The notes: a model not told the origin generated them from the sequence alone. A stretch of DNA of 64,000 nt from Clostridium sp. (GCF_021372645.1 NZ_JAJFUC010000053.1:16749-80748), one strand, 5' to 3'. Shown: positions 47,740 through 57,243, numbered from the stretch's first letter. Program-made: numbers and translations.

Positions 47740-48072
47740 TATTTTATCTGCTAGCTAGCATTCGTAACACTCACGATATATGAAACTACTAGCCCTAAAA
47801 TCAGAGGAGTACTCACTGAGTAAGTGATTCACACAAAATCGTAGATTTTGATTCTCTACTTAAGGAAGTTAACTCGTATGAACGAATTAATTAAGTTCGA
47901 AAACCCAAATACAAGATTTGGGCTCTCACTTATCTGCCTAACTATCAGATAACGGCTGCACGCTCCTGGACATTGTGACCCTTGAGGTTCCGAGCCCCCC
48001 TTGTGGGGATAAGTTTTTCTAAGCTTCAGGTGGAGAATCATATTCCTATTAGGAACACTCCATCTGAAGCTT
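47740..48072 (-). ncRNA. GC-richer, hairpin-rich block: candidate structured RNA or mobile element
   Basis: No convincing protein; the only frame (61 codons, 47856-48041) has no ribosome-binding site. On the minus strand the block starts with a 15-bp stem (48021-48035 with 48058-48072). It continues with CCCCACAAGGGG, TTATCTG..CAGATAA, CCCAAAT..ATTTGGG and CAAAATC..GATTTTG hairpins, plus CACTTACTCAGTGAG. Base composition is clearly richer in G and C than the flanks, a common mark of structured RNA in AT-rich genomes. I do not recognise the family. The AT-rich remainder of the gap (47643-47739) shows nothing. Confidence 0.4.
48021..48072 (-). terminator. Long hairpin directly after the ftsL-like gene
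   Basis: AAGCTTCAGGTGGAG pairs with CTCCATCTGAAGCTT with one G-U pair; an inner TTCC..GGAA hairpin extends it. It begins 4 bp after the ftsL-like stop. No U tract follows, so it may be an RNA stability or processing element, not a classic terminator. Confidence 0.5.
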
Positions 48073-48076
48073 ATAA

Positions 48077-48604
48077 TTACTTTATTAAATTCATAACTTT
48101 AGATAACAAGGTTTCTTTAGTATTATTGCTAGAACTATTAGATTTTAAATCTTCAAAATAATTTTGTGAAAAGTCAATTCTCACTGTTTCTTTTTTATTA
48201 GGAATAAACATAGATAACTTAGTTTCAGCTTTGCCTTGAATATTGCTTAAAGCAGAATACTTTAATAATTTTACTTTTAATGCTTCATTGTCTTCTTGCG
48301 TTTGATTAATTTGAGTACCTAAATTACTTATTTTCCTTTGCATATCATAAACCTTGCCATCTCCAGAAATAGTTAAAAAACCCAATCCAAATATAATCAC
48401 TACCATAGTTAAGACATATTTTCTATCATTTTTTCTTCTATTTCTTAATAAGGTATTTCTATTGTTTATGTTTTTTCGTCTTTGTATTTTTTTATACTTC
48501 TTATCTAGTTTACGGACTCCACTTTTTCTTTCTGGTGCTGATACTGTACTACCCTTTATATAATCATATTCTCTTCCTGCCAATTTATTCACATCCCAAC
48601 TCAT
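48077..48604 (-). CDS. FtsL-like septum formation protein
   Basis: 175 residues: a long basic cytoplasmic N-terminus (KLDKKYKKIQRRKNINNR), one membrane helix (VLTMVVIIFGLGFLTI, about residues 64-79) and a leucine-zipper-like coiled coil (MQRKISNLGTQINQTQEDNE). Topology and position between rsmH and the PBP genes identify it as the FtsL/DivIC-type subunit that links FtsQ and FtsB to the synthase pair. Sequence is poorly conserved in this family, so the call depends on context. Confidence 0.8.
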   Translation of the reverse strand: MSWDVNKLAGREYDYIKGSTVSAPERKSGVRKLDKKYKKIQRRKNINNRNTLLRNRRKNDRKYVLTMVVIIFGLGFLTISGDGKVYDMQRKISNLGTQINQTQEDNEALKVKLLKYSALSNIQGKAETKLSMFIPNKKETVRIDFSQNYFEDLKSNSSSNNTKETLLSKVMNLIK

Positions 48605-48677
48605 TTATATACATAATATTAAGTGAAACTTGATCCAGGTAAGGTATACCCCCCTCTGAATCTCAGTTGAACTTATA

Positions 48678-48707
48678 CCCATAAAGGGCACAATGTCCCC
48701 TTATGGG
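48678..48707 (-). terminator. Hairpin between rsmH and the ftsL-like gene
   Basis: CCCATAAAGGG and CCCCTTATGGG form a stem with one bulge around CACAATGT. No U tract follows on the minus strand. It may reduce read-through from rsmH. It shares CACAATGTCC with the structured block at 47740-48072. Confidence 0.45.
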
Positions 48708-48712
48708 AAAAA

Positions 48713-49645
48713 TTATAATTTCTCAATTATCCTAAGTTTAGCACTTCTACTTCTTGGATTTTCTTCAACTTCTTTTTCAGTTGGTGCTATTCCTTTTTTT
48801 GATATAACCTTAACTATTGGTAATTTGCCACAAGCGCAAATTGGAAACTCTTTTGGACAAGTACATGGATTTTCTAATTCTCTATATTTAAGTTTAACTA
48901 TTCTATCTTCCAAAGAATGGAATGTTATAATAGCCATTCTTCCACCTTTATTTAATCTATTTACTCCATCTTCTATGGTCTTATTTAATATTTTCAGTTC
49001 TGAATTAACTTCTATTCTAATAGCTTGAAAAGTTCTTTTAGCTGGGTGGGGTCCATCTCTTCTCATTTTTGCTGGAATTGCAGCTTTAATAAGGTCTACA
49101 AGTTCAAAAGTTGTTTCTATAGGTTTTTCTACTCTTTTATTAACTATAAAATTTGCAATTCTTTTAGCAAATCTTTCTTCCCCATAATTTTTTATTATTT
49201 TGTATAATTCATCTTCACTGTAACTATTTATAATTTCATAAGCTGAAAAATCATTATCTCTGTCCATTCTCATGTCTAACGGAGCATCTTTCATATAACT
49301 AAAGCCTCTTTCAGGCTCATCAAGTTGATATGATGAAACCCCAAGATCCATTAAAATTCCATCAACTTTTTCAATATCTAACTCGTTTAAAATATTGTCT
49401 ATATTATAAAAATTATTGTGAACATATTTTACATTTGTAAATTCCTTTAATCTTTCTTTAGCTGCCTTCAAAGCATCTTTATCTTGATCTATTCCAATTA
49501 GTATTCCATCTTTAGATAAATGCTCCACAATATGAGATGAATGTCCTGCTCCCCCTAAAGTACAATCAACATAAATCCCATTTTCTTTTATATCTAATGC
49601 TTCTATACACTCATTTAATAATACTGATACATGTTTAAATTCCAT
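48713..49645 (-). CDS. rsmH: 16S rRNA (cytosine(1402)-N(4))-methyltransferase
   Basis: 310-residue methyltransferase (formerly MraW). The SAM motif is [18 protein letters not shown] (about residues 27-44). Later motifs are [22 protein letters not shown] (in parts), [15 protein letters not shown] and [12 protein letters not shown]. It is the first intact gene of the dcw cluster here. An intact mraZ is missing upstream; only a remnant remains. Confidence 0.95.
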   Translation of the reverse strand: MEFKHVSVLLNECIEALDIKENGIYVDCTLGGAGHSSHIVEHLSKDGILIGIDQDKDALKAAKERLKEFTNVKYVHNNFYNIDNILNELDIEKVDGILMDLGVSSYQLDEPERGFSYMKDAPLDMRMDRDNDFSAYEIINSYSEDELYKIIKNYGEERFAKRIANFIVNKRVEKPIETTFELVDLIKAAIPAKMRRDGPHPAKRTFQAIRIEVNSELKILNKTIEDGVNRLNKGGRMAIITFHSLEDRIVKLKYRELENPCTCPKEFPICACGKLPIVKVISKKGIAPTEKEVEENPRSRSAKLRIIEKL

Positions 49646-49657
49646 AATAAAAACTCC

Positions 49658-49820
49658 TTATATTCCCAAATAATTCATTTTTTCTGCAATTGAATCAAAG
49701 TCCATATTTGACTCATTGTATTCATTCCACTTTAATAGGCTTCATACTTTTGATTCTATTATACTCCACTGTGCACCACTTTATCTATATTATTCTATAA
49801 AAATATAGCAATTCCTCCTC
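49658..49820 (-). pseudogene. mraZ: Decayed mraZ remnant
   Basis: Directly upstream of rsmH the minus strand encodes, in one frame (49658-49741), SLLKWNEYNESNMDFDSIAE followed by KMNYLGI and a stop. This matches the usual C-terminal pattern of MraZ (W-x-EY ... IAEKM-x-LGI). A GAGGAGG ribosome-binding site is kept at 49814-49820, followed by a degenerate start (ATATTTTTATAG) that could derive from an ATG-F-I-G start. About 85% of a normal 142-residue MraZ is missing. MraZ is the conserved repressor at the head of dcw clusters. Confidence 0.65.
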
Positions 49821-49925
49821 AAAATTAATATTTTTAATTTTAAATTTGCTTTTTAATAAAAAACAATCAAAAATAATTTTCAAATCTGAACTTTTCTTAA
49901 AACTTAATAGCTTAATAAATGCAAA

Positions 49926-49973
49926 AATAAACTGCTTTAAAAACAAGTAAATTTATTTTTAAAACAGTTTATT
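49926..49973 (-). terminator. Terminator of pheST
   Basis: AATAAACTGCTTTAAAA pairs with TTTTAAAACAGTTTATT with one G-U pair; on the minus strand it is followed by UUUUUGC. It lies 26 bp beyond pheT. The 49742-49925 stretch apart from the mraZ remnant shows no coding content. Confidence 0.8.
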
Positions 49974-49998
49974 AATATTTATATTAGCTTAGTTTGTT

Positions 49999-52377
49999 TT
50001 AATCTCTTAATGTAGCTCCAAGCTTGTATTCAAGAGATCTTAATATTTTCTCATGGATTTTATTAACTTCGTTATCTGTTAATGTTTTATTTTCATCTCT
50101 ATATGCAATTGCATAAGCTATGCTCTTCTTACCTTCAGGTATTTGCTTTCCTTTATATATATCAAATAGTTCTACCTTTTCAACTAAATTCCCACCAGCT
50201 TTGCGTATTGTTTCATCAATTTCTTGAACTAAAATAGCATCTTCAACAATTAAAGCAATATCTCTTGTTACTGCTGGAAATTTAGGTAATGGTTTATAGT
50301 TTTTGTACATATTAGAACTTTCATATAAGACATCTAAATTTAACTGTGCTACAAAACATGGTACATCAAGCCCATAGTTTTCACAAACAGCTAAATGAAC
50401 TTCACCCAAAGTTCCAGCCACAGTTTTTCCTACAACAAGTTTAGCTGTTTTTCCTGGATGGAAGCTTACATTTTCACTTTCTCTTTCATACTTAGAATTC
50501 TTTATTCCAAGGCCCTCTATTATATTTTCAACTGCACCCTTAAGGTCTAAATAATCGCAGTCTCCATACATGCCAATAGTTATAATGTTCTTTTCTGCTG
50601 GTAGCTTAGTATCATCATCATTCTTTATATATACTTTACCCATTTCAAACAATCTAACATAAGAATTATTTCTAGAATAATTTCTCCCTAAACTCTCCAT
50701 CATTGAAGGAAGTGTTGTTGTCCTCATTACACTATAATCTTCACCTAATGGATTTTTTATTTTAACCACATTTCTAAGTTCATTATCTTCTGGTAAATTA
50801 ATTTTATCAAATACCTTTGGTGATACAAATGAGTAGCTTATAGATTGGTTTAATCCACTACCTGTTGCAAGTAATACTACCCTATTATCTAAAATTCCTT
50901 TTCTATATCTAGGTTCTCTTTCAGTAGAAACACTAAATATTGTTGTAGGAATATTATCATATCCATAAATTCTTGCAACTTCTTCAGCTATATCTTCTCT
51001 AATTGCAATATCAACTCTAAAAGTCGAAGCTGTTACAATTAGATTATCTCCATCAATTTTTGTAAATAAATCAACACTATCTAAGCATTTCTTCATTTCT
51101 TCTTTAGAAATATCAGTACCAAGAAAAGAATTTACCCAATTAGAATCAACAACTACTGTTCCAGCTTCTTTTTTGTTATTATAAACATCTATAATTCCTT
51201 CCATAACTTCTCCAGCCTCTAATTCACAAATCAAAGCACAAGCTCTATTCATTGCAACTTCAGCTAAATTAGGATCAATATCTTTTTCAAATCTGCTTGA
51301 AGCTTCACTTCTTAAGTTTAATTTTTTAGAATTTACTCTAATATTAGTTCCATCAAAGTTTGCACACTCAAATATAACTTCAGTAGTGTCTTCCTTTATT
51401 TCTGAATTTAATCCACCCATGATTCCAGCAAGACCAATAATTATGTCATTATCTTTTATACAAAGCATAGAATTATCTAAAATTCTTTCAGTTTCATCTA
51501 ATGTAGTAAACTTTTCATCAACCTTTGCTCTTTCAACTACAATCTTATTAGTTGAGATTTCTCTTTTATCATAAGCATGCATTGGCTGACCAATTTCTAG
51601 CATAACAAAATTTGTTATATCCACTATGTTATTTATTGGTCTGATACCTGCTTCAAGTAATCTTTCTTGCATCCAGCCTGGCGATGATTGGACTTTAACA
51701 TTTTTAATTCCTCTTGCCATAAATCTAGAGCAAAGCTCATCCTTAACTTCAACTTTCAATTCATTAGTAATGTTAGAAGAATTTGAAACTGTATACTCTA
51801 AGTTTGGCATTTTATATGTTGTTCTAAGTGCAGCAGCAGTCTCTCTTGCCATACCAACAATACTTAAACAATCTGGTCTATTTGAAGTTATTTCAAAATC
51901 TAAAATTGCTTTATTAAGTCCTAAAACATCTTTAATATCCGCTCCAAGTACTGTATCAGTAGGTAAAATCAATAATCCATGAATGGGTTGATCTCCAGCA
52001 ATTCCAAGTTCTTCTTCAGAACAGAACATACCATTTGATACTTCTCCTCTAAGTTTTCCTTTTTTAATTTTGGTTCCATCAACGAGTGTTGAACCATGAA
52101 GTGCAACCGGTACTATATCTTGCTCTTTCATATTTATCGCAGCCGTAACTATTTGTATTTCTTCGCTTCCAATGTCAACTTGACAAATGCTTAATTTCTC
52201 AGCATCTGGATGTTTCTCTATTTGTATGATTTTTCCTGTAACTACATTTTGAATTACATCCCCTTGAACTATAAGCTCTTCAAGTTGTGAGCCAGTTAAG
52301 GTTAATTTATCTCCTAATTCTTTTGGGATTACATTTATTTCAACATAATCTTTAAGCCAACTATATGGTACTTTCAT
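49999..52377 (-). CDS. pheT: Phenylalanine--tRNA ligase beta subunit
   Basis: 792-residue beta subunit. In order it has the N-terminal EMAP-like tRNA-binding domain (about residues 40-150, [20 protein letters not shown]), the B3/B4 editing domain (about 210-380), B5 (about 400-475), a catalytic-like core domain, and the C-terminal ferredoxin-like anticodon-binding domain ([15 protein letters not shown] ... to the end). It lies 48 bp downstream of pheS under T-box control. Confidence 0.96.
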   Translation of the reverse strand: MKVPYSWLKDYVEINVIPKELGDKLTLTGSQLEELIVQGDVIQNVVTGKIIQIEKHPDAEKLSICQVDIGSEEIQIVTAAINMKEQDIVPVALHGSTLVDGTKIKKGKLRGEVSNGMFCSEEELGIAGDQPIHGLLILPTDTVLGADIKDVLGLNKAILDFEITSNRPDCLSIVGMARETAAALRTTYKMPNLEYTVSNSSNITNELKVEVKDELCSRFMARGIKNVKVQSSPGWMQERLLEAGIRPINNIVDITNFVMLEIGQPMHAYDKREISTNKIVVERAKVDEKFTTLDETERILDNSMLCIKDNDIIIGLAGIMGGLNSEIKEDTTEVIFECANFDGTNIRVNSKKLNLRSEASSRFEKDIDPNLAEVAMNRACALICELEAGEVMEGIIDVYNNKKEAGTVVVDSNWVNSFLGTDISKEEMKKCLDSVDLFTKIDGDNLIVTASTFRVDIAIREDIAEEVARIYGYDNIPTTIFSVSTEREPRYRKGILDNRVVLLATGSGLNQSISYSFVSPKVFDKINLPEDNELRNVVKIKNPLGEDYSVMRTTTLPSMMESLGRNYSRNNSYVRLFEMGKVYIKNDDDTKLPAEKNIITIGMYGDCDYLDLKGAVENIIEGLGIKNSKYERESENVSFHPGKTAKLVVGKTVAGTLGEVHLAVCENYGLDVPCFVAQLNLDVLYESSNMYKNYKPLPKFPAVTRDIALIVEDAILVQEIDETIRKAGGNLVEKVELFDIYKGKQIPEGKKSIAYAIAYRDENKTLTDNEVNKIHEKILRSLEYKLGATLRD

Positions 52378-52425
52378 ATTCTTTCCTCCTCAATTTTTAC
52401 CTTTGGGTAGTTATTCTAAGTATTT

Positions 52426-53445
52426 CTAGAATTGATCTAAAAATCTAACATCACTTTCATATAATAATCTTATATCATCTATTCCGTAATTTAGCATTAC
52501 CATTCTGTCAACACCAAATCCAAAGGCAAATCCACTATAAACTTCTGGATCAATACCACAATTTCTAAGTACATTTGGATGAACCATTCCACATCCAAGA
52601 AGTTCTATCCAGCCACTACCTTTACATACTTTACATCCTGTGCCACCACAAACAAAACAAGTTGCATCCATTTCAGCTGATGGCTCTGTGAATGGAAAAT
52701 GATGTGGTCTAAACTTAGTTTGAACTTTATTACCAAACATCTTTTTAGCAAATAATTCTAAAGTTCCTTTTAAATCTGCAAAAGTAACTCCTTTATCAAT
52801 AACTAATCCTTCCATTTGATAAAATATAGGCGAATGAGTCGCATCTACTGAATCTGATCTATAAACCTTACCAGGTGATATCATCTTTATTGGTGGTTTT
52901 TGATTTTCCATAGTTCTAATTTGAACCGGTGAAGTTTGAGTTCTAAGCACTATATTGTCATTTATGTATAAAGTATCTTGCTCACTTCTTGCAGGATGAT
53001 TTTTAGGAATATTTAAAGCTTCAAAATTATAATAATCTAATTCAACTTCAGGACCTTCTTCAATTGTAAAACCCATTGAAATAAATATTTCTTCCATACT
53101 TTGAAGTGTTAAATCTAAAGGATGCCTTTTTCCTATAACTTTTTTCTTTCCCGGAAGTGAAATATCTATAGTTTCACTTGAAAGCTTTGCATCTCTTTCT
53201 TTGTCCTTTATGTTCTTTATAGTTGTTTCTAATTTTTCTTCTACAAAAGCTTTAGTTTCATTAACTAATTTCCCTATTTGTGGTCTTTCCTCTGGAGATA
53301 ATCCTCCCATACTTCTTAATATTGTAGTAAGTTCACCTTTTTTACCTAAGAACTTAACTCTAATTTCTTCTAATTCACTACTCTTCACAGCTTCTTCAAT
53401 TTGCTTTAATGCAAGTTCTTGTAATTCTTTAAGTTTTTCTTTCAT
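52426..53445 (-). CDS. pheS: Phenylalanine--tRNA ligase alpha subunit
   Basis: 339-residue catalytic subunit of class II aminoacyl-tRNA synthetase. The N-terminal coiled-coil tRNA-binding arm (residues 1 to about 85) is followed by the catalytic domain with [31 protein letters not shown] (motif 2 region), [15 protein letters not shown] and the motif 3 region [17 protein letters not shown]. It includes a cysteine cluster [19 protein letters not shown]-box leader lies upstream. Confidence 0.96.
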   Translation of the reverse strand: MKEKLKELQELALKQIEEAVKSSELEEIRVKFLGKKGELTTILRSMGGLSPEERPQIGKLVNETKAFVEEKLETTIKNIKDKERDAKLSSETIDISLPGKKKVIGKRHPLDLTLQSMEEIFISMGFTIEEGPEVELDYYNFEALNIPKNHPARSEQDTLYINDNIVLRTQTSPVQIRTMENQKPPIKMISPGKVYRSDSVDATHSPIFYQMEGLVIDKGVTFADLKGTLELFAKKMFGNKVQTKFRPHHFPFTEPSAEMDATCFVCGGTGCKVCKGSGWIELLGCGMVHPNVLRNCGIDPEVYSGFAFGFGVDRMVMLNYGIDDIRLLYESDVRFLDQF

Positions 53446-53541
53446 AATTGTTCTCCTTCCAACAAATTCAACTAGAAATTTAGGTATGATTCAATTGAAA
53501 CTAAAATTCTAAATTGATTCTTATTTAATTAATTTTTTGCA

Positions 53542-53765
53542 TAAAAAAATCGTCCCCTCATAAAAGGGACGAATTATCCGCGTTACCACCCTAATTGGTA
53601 CTTATTAAATAAAGCAACCCAACTCAATTAAATTAACGACTCTTTTTGCCGCTAGCTACTACTTAAAATTTCACAGCTAGAACTCCTGAGCGAACTTCAA
53701 TATTATATTATTTAAGAAGGCTTACAGTCTATGACCTTCTCTCCCTTAAAATTTTTCTAATATCT
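53542..53765 (-). promoter_or_regulatory. T-box leader of pheST
   Basis: On the minus strand the T-box sequence AGGGTGGTAACGCG (53578-53591) ends the antiterminator region. The terminator stem CGTCCC..GGGACG with UUUUUUU (53543-53572) follows. Upstream lies a long Stem I region starting near GGGAGAGAAGG. A UUC triplet in GAAGUUCGCUC fits a phenylalanine specifier, though I infer this mainly from the downstream genes. Uncharged tRNA-Phe would stabilise the antiterminator and turn on pheST. Confidence 0.88.
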
Positions 53766-53930
53766 ACTTTCTCATTCACAGTTTTTAAATATTAAATTAA
53801 TACAACTAATTATACAAATAAATGCTAAAAATATCAATACTCATTTTATTTATTTCTGTAAATTAAAATTTGCCTATGTTTTAAAATTATATTCTTATGT
53901 ATAAAAGACTTTAGATAAAAAAATAAAGAA

Positions 53931-53966
53931 TAAATAATTTCTAAAATTACATCTAGAAATTATTTA
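53931..53966 (-). terminator. Terminator of the TrmH-family gene
   Basis: TAAATAATTTCTA pairs with TAGAAATTATTTA around a 10-nt loop and is followed on the minus strand by UUCUUUAUUUUUUU. It is 50 bp beyond the gene end. Confidence 0.65.
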
Positions 53967-54016
53967 TCCACTTCTTAATCTTATAACAAATATTTCAAAA
54001 TATTAAAACTATTGTT

Positions 54017-54799
54017 CTATAACCTATCTTGCCGTACTTTTTCGTATATTATAACAGATGTTGCTATTGCAACATTTAAAGATTCAGCATTTCCTGGCAT
54101 TGGTATTTTAACTTTTGCATCTGCTAAATCCAATACTTCTTTGCTTACTCCGTTACCTTCATTTCCAACTGTTAATATTATCTTGCCTCGTAAATCTTCC
54201 TCAAAAAAATCCTTATTTGTATCAAGAGAAGTTATTACTAAATTAAAACCGTCTTCTTTTAAACTCTTAACTAAAGATAAATTCTCATCCTCATAGTGAA
54301 TAGGAATATAGAATATTGATCCCATTGTTGATCTAATTGTTTTTTCATTATATATATCAACCGTTCCCCTAGTTAATATAATCCCTTGAACTCCTGCTGC
54401 ATGAGCAGTTCTTATTATAGTTCCTAAATTACCTGGATCCTGCAACTTATCACAAAGCAAATAAAAATTCCCATTAGCCAGCACGGGCATTATATTCATA
54501 TTTATAACTGCAAGTATCCCTTGAGGGTTCTCTGTAGAAATAAGTTCTTTAAATAAATTATCACTTATTTTATAAATTTTTATATCTTCAGTTATATAAT
54601 CTATTAAAAATTTATCAATCTTTCCTACGGCATCTTCTGTAACAATTAAACAATCTACATTTACTTTCGCCTTAAATGCTTCTTGAACTAATCTAAAACC
54701 TTCTATTATATATTTACTGCTTTTATTTCTATTTTTTCTTTCTTTAAGTTTTTTTGTATGCTTAAATAAGTTATTTTCTTTGCTTTCAATAAATACCAA
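54017..54799 (-). CDS. TrmH family RNA 2'-O-methyltransferase
   Basis: 260 residues: an N-terminal RNA-binding substrate domain (KHTKKLKERKNRNKSSKYII) and the SpoU trefoil-knot domain. The domain has DPGNLGTIIRTAHAAG (motif 1), ILTVGNEGNGVS (motif 2) and IPMPGNAESLNVAIATSV (motif 3). It is a probable 23S rRNA ribose methylase. I chose the TTG at 54799, 7 nt after GAGGTG; the frame begins 5 codons earlier at another TTG that overlaps that site. Confidence 0.9.
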   Translation of the reverse strand: MVFIESKENNLFKHTKKLKERKNRNKSSKYIIEGFRLVQEAFKAKVNVDCLIVTEDAVGKIDKFLIDYITEDIKIYKISDNLFKELISTENPQGILAVINMNIMPVLANGNFYLLCDKLQDPGNLGTIIRTAHAAGVQGIILTRGTVDIYNEKTIRSTMGSIFYIPIHYEDENLSLVKSLKEDGFNLVITSLDTNKDFFEEDLRGKIILTVGNEGNGVSKEVLDLADAKVKIPMPGNAESLNVAIATSVIIYEKVRQDRL

Positions 54800-55004
54800 A
54801 GTCTTACACCTCAAAACTAATTAACCTTATCATATTTTTTCAAACTTCTATATTTTAATTATTTTCTATATTAAAAAAAATTTAGCAGTTAATATACAAT
54901 CCCCTAAATTAATAATACTAATTATATTTTTATCACTAAAAATTGATTTTCAAACTATGTAGTATGACTACATTTTTTATTTTATATATAATTATATAAA
55001 ATAA

Positions 55005-55028
55005 AAAATGCGACCTAAGTCGCATTTT
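55005..55028 (-). terminator. Terminator of the infC-rpmI-rplT operon
   Basis: Perfect stem AAAATGCGAC with GTCGCATTTT around CTAA, 5 bp beyond rplT, in an AT-rich context. A second symmetrical AT stem lies just beyond (54975-55003). The 54800-55004 gap has no open frame. Confidence 0.85.
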
Positions 55029-55033
55029 ATGTA

Positions 55034-55393
55034 TTAAGCGTTTATTTGTTTTTTAGCAACTTCTACTAAGTCTGAAAACGCCTTAGGATCATTTATAGCT
55101 ATTTCAGATAACATTTTTCTGTTGATATCTATTCCAGCTAATTTGATTCCGTTCATGAATTTTGAATATGATAAATCATTTATTCTTGTAGCAGCGTTAA
55201 TTCTTGCAATCCATACGCTTCTATAATCTCTCTTTTTATTCTTTCTTCCAACGTAAGCATTTCTAAATGCTCTTATTACTGATTCATTTGCAGTTTTATA
55301 TAACTTACTTTTTCCACCGTAGTATCCTTTTGCAAGCTTTAAAACTTTTTTATGATTTTTACGAGCATTCTTTGCTCTTTTTACTCTTGCCAT
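55034..55393 (-). CDS. rplT: 50S ribosomal protein L20
   Basis: 119 residues, the full bL20 length, with the basic N-terminal extension ([20 protein letters not shown]) and the globular part ending in [17 protein letters not shown]20 binds 23S rRNA and, in low-GC Gram-positives, represses its own operon by binding the leader mRNA. It is the last gene of infC-rpmI-rplT. Confidence 0.97.
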   Translation of the reverse strand: MARVKRAKNARKNHKKVLKLAKGYYGGKSKLYKTANESVIRAFRNAYVGRKNKKRDYRSVWIARINAATRINDLSYSKFMNGIKLAGIDINRKMLSEIAINDPKAFSDLVEVAKKQINA

Positions 55394-55421
55394 TACTTAA
55401 ACCTCCTGTATTAACTTTCTA

Positions 55422-55619
55422 TTATAGGTATGGTAATAATTTCTTCATTACTTTTTCTTGTGTCTTTGAAACATATCCAGCTTTTCTAAGATTTCTCTTA
55501 GTCTTTGAGCTCTTCTTTGTTAAGATATGACTCTTAAATGCTTTAGCTCTTTTTAATTTTCCTGTACCTGTCTTTTTGAATCTTTTTGCTGCACCTCTAT
55601 GAGTTTTCATTTTTGGCAT
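55422..55619 (-). CDS. rpmI: 50S ribosomal protein L35
   Basis: 65 residues, strongly basic, beginning [20 protein letters not shown], the standard bL35 sequence. It lies 28 bp upstream of rplT and 21 bp downstream of infC. Confidence 0.97.
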   Translation of the reverse strand: MPKMKTHRGAAKRFKKTGTGKLKRAKAFKSHILTKKSSKTKRNLRKAGYVSKTQEKVMKKLLPYL

Positions 55620-55640
55620 GATTTAAATCCTCCTCTCAAG

Positions 55641-56153
55641 TTATGCCTTTTTAGGCCCTAAAACCATTGTCATGTTTCTGCCTTCTCTTTTAGGTCTTTT
55701 TTCTACAAGGCAGACATCCTCTAATTTAGTTGCAAAGTTATCAAGAATCTTTTGTCCCATATGGGCAAGTTCCATTTCTCTACCTCTAAATCGAACAGTG
55801 ATTTTAACTTTATCTCCTTCTAATAGGAACTTCCTGGCATTTTTTGCTTTTATATCAATGTCATGTTCCTCGATTGTTAGACTACATCTTACTTCTTTAA
55901 GACTTACTATCTTTTGCTTTTTCTTAGCATCTTTTTCTTTTTTAGATTGCTCATATATATACTTACCAAAGTCCATAATCCTACAAACTGGTGGTTTCGC
56001 ATTAGGAGAAATCATAACTAAGTCCATTTCTTTCTCTTCAGCAAGTCTTTTTGCTTCGATCGTTGGGACAACACCTAATGGTTCCCCATCGCTTCCTATT
56101 AGTCTAATTTCTTTTTCTCTAATCTGTTCATTCATAGAAAAATCTTTATTAAT
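55641..56153 (-). CDS. infC: Translation initiation factor IF-3 (AUU start)
   Basis: 170 residues: the N-terminal domain ([20 protein letters not shown]) and C-terminal domain ([19 protein letters not shown]). The frame extends to a GTG at 56162, but that GTG is itself part of the GGAGGTG ribosome-binding site. The ATT at 56151-56153 lies 8 nt after GGAGG and agrees with the AUU start known for infC. IF-3 disfavours AUU, so excess IF-3 lowers its own synthesis. An L20-type leader precedes the gene. Confidence 0.95.
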   Translation of the reverse strand: MNKDFSMNEQIREKEIRLIGSDGEPLGVVPTIEAKRLAEEKEMDLVMISPNAKPPVCRIMDFGKYIYEQSKKEKDAKKKQKIVSLKEVRCSLTIEEHDIDIKAKNARKFLLEGDKVKITVRFRGREMELAHMGQKILDNFATKLEDVCLVEKRPKREGRNMTMVLGPKKA

Positions 56154-56162
56154 ATTTTTCAC

Positions 56163-56305
56163 CTCCGAAAAACTCTATACATAATAAAAAGACGGCATCA
56201 CTGCCGTCTCATATTATCAATACTCAATAATAAATCTTCATCAAATACCCATACTAGTAGTCTACAAACACTGTAGGGTGAGAAACGGCTGTTTCTTCTT
56301 AACAT
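56163..56305 (-). promoter_or_regulatory. Leader of the infC-rpmI-rplT operon (L20-type attenuator)
   Basis: The transcript from the 56311-56339 promoter carries about 140 nt of structured leader. It contains AAGAAACAGCCGTTTCT (hairpin), a middle region, and then the terminator AGACGGCA..TGCCGTCT with UUUUUAUU at 56191-56210, about 37 nt before the IF-3 start. This layout is that of the Firmicutes L20 leader, in which L20 binding favours termination. The match is by position and architecture, not by a covariance search. Confidence 0.7.
56191..56210 (-). terminator. Attenuator hairpin in the infC leader
   Basis: Perfect 8-bp GC-rich stem AGACGGCA/TGCCGTCT with a GTGA loop, followed on the minus strand by UUUUUAUUAUG. 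It lies before the coding region, so it acts as an attenuator, not an end-of-operon terminator. Confidence 0.85.
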
Positions 56306-56310
56306 ATATG

Positions 56311-56339
56311 AGTATATCACCATGTTTAATACATGTCAA
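56311..56339 (-). promoter_or_regulatory. Strong sigma-A promoter of infC-rpmI-rplT
   Basis: On the minus strand a perfect TTGACA is separated by 17 nt from TATACT. The -35 box overlaps the last codons of ytxC, so the ribosomal operon is promoted from inside its neighbour. Confidence 0.8.
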
Positions 56340-57243
56340 CATTTTTTGTTATTATTTTTTTAGCTTTAAAATTACTAACACCTTCTCGAAAAGTTACTTT
56401 ATCACCAAATACATTTTCTATTGTATTTAAAAATTCTTTATTATTACAATTTTCTTTTCCATATATAATTATATTTTTAGGTGCACTCGTTATAAGACCA
56501 CTTATTAATATATCTTCCATGTTTAATTCTATTCTACCTTGTTCTGCTTTAATTTCTTTCAAAAAATCATAATATAAGTCTTTTCCTTCTCTATTTTTTA
56601 TTATATAGTTATTATTTTCTTCTATTATTATATTGATCTCATCTATTTTACATTCTTGTATCTCTACAAAGTACTTTAACAGCTTTACAAATTCTTTATA
56701 CTCTTTTTCTATCATATATCTTTCTACTACTTTATCTATAATTTTTTCTATGTCTCCTCTAAGTTTTCTCATTCTAAACGTTATAAAGCCGTCTATATTA
56801 ATTTCTTGTTTTTCGCTTATACAATCTTTAATTTTTTCTACCATTGAATTTACTCTATTCAAACAATATATAGAATCTTCATTTTTAGTTGTTTCTTCAT
56901 ATTTCAATACTTTTACTATTTCATCTTCCACTTCTAATATCTCATGTTGTTTTAAGAAAAAATAATTATCAGTTAAAAATTCAAACATTTCTTTTTTTCT
57001 ATAATTATCAATAACTATTCTATATAAAATATTACTAACATATAAGTTAATAATCTCTTTTATTTTTTCATTATAACAATTTTCTTCACAAATAATCTTA
57101 ATTATATGAGTTTTTCCTTCTATACTTTCAACAAATCCTATTAATATATCTTTTTTCTTTAGTAATTCTCTTAGCTCTTGTAATTCGCTGGAAAAAGTCA
57201 AATCTTCATTATAAGCTAATTTTAAAATAAGCATGGATTTCAC
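56326..57243 (-). CDS. YtxC-like sporulation protein
   Basis: 305 residues with no membrane segment. It is rich in I, E, K and N, with the segment GFITFRMRKLRGDIEKIIDKVVERYMIEKEYKEFVKLLKYFVE (in parts, about residues 150-192) and a C-terminal APKNIIIYGKENCNNKEFL. These features and the place upstream of infC-rpmI-rplT fit clostridial YtxC (putative sporulation protein). The molecular role is unknown. Confidence 0.7.
   Translation of the reverse strand: MKSMLILKLAYNEDLTFSSELQELRELLKKKDILIGFVESIEGKTHIIKIICEENCYNEKIKEIINLYVSNILYRIVIDNYRKKEMFEFLTDNYFFLKQHEILEVEDEIVKVLKYEETTKNEDSIYCLNRVNSMVEKIKDCISEKQEINIDGFITFRMRKLRGDIEKIIDKVVERYMIEKEYKEFVKLLKYFVEIQECKIDEINIIIEENNNYIIKNREGKDLYYDFLKEIKAEQGRIELNMEDILISGLITSAPKNIIIYGKENCNNKEFLNTIENVFGDKVTFREGVSNFKAKKIITKNVDMY

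Noticed and set aside
47760-47960. Possible tRNA near the TTCGAAC motif
   Set aside because: GTTCGAAC is reminiscent of a T-loop, but no acceptor stem, D arm or anticodon arm can be folded around it.
47856-48041. 61-codon minus-strand frame in the hairpin-rich block
   Set aside because: It has no ribosome-binding site and passes through several strong stems; the composition follows the structured DNA. Treated as non-coding.
48354-48563. Plus-strand frame opposite the ftsL-like gene
   Set aside because: Shadow of a real gene; hydrophobic composition mirrors its codons and there is no start signal.
55672-56184. 170-codon plus-strand frame opposite infC
   Set aside because: Long only because it mirrors infC; no ribosome-binding site or independent homology.
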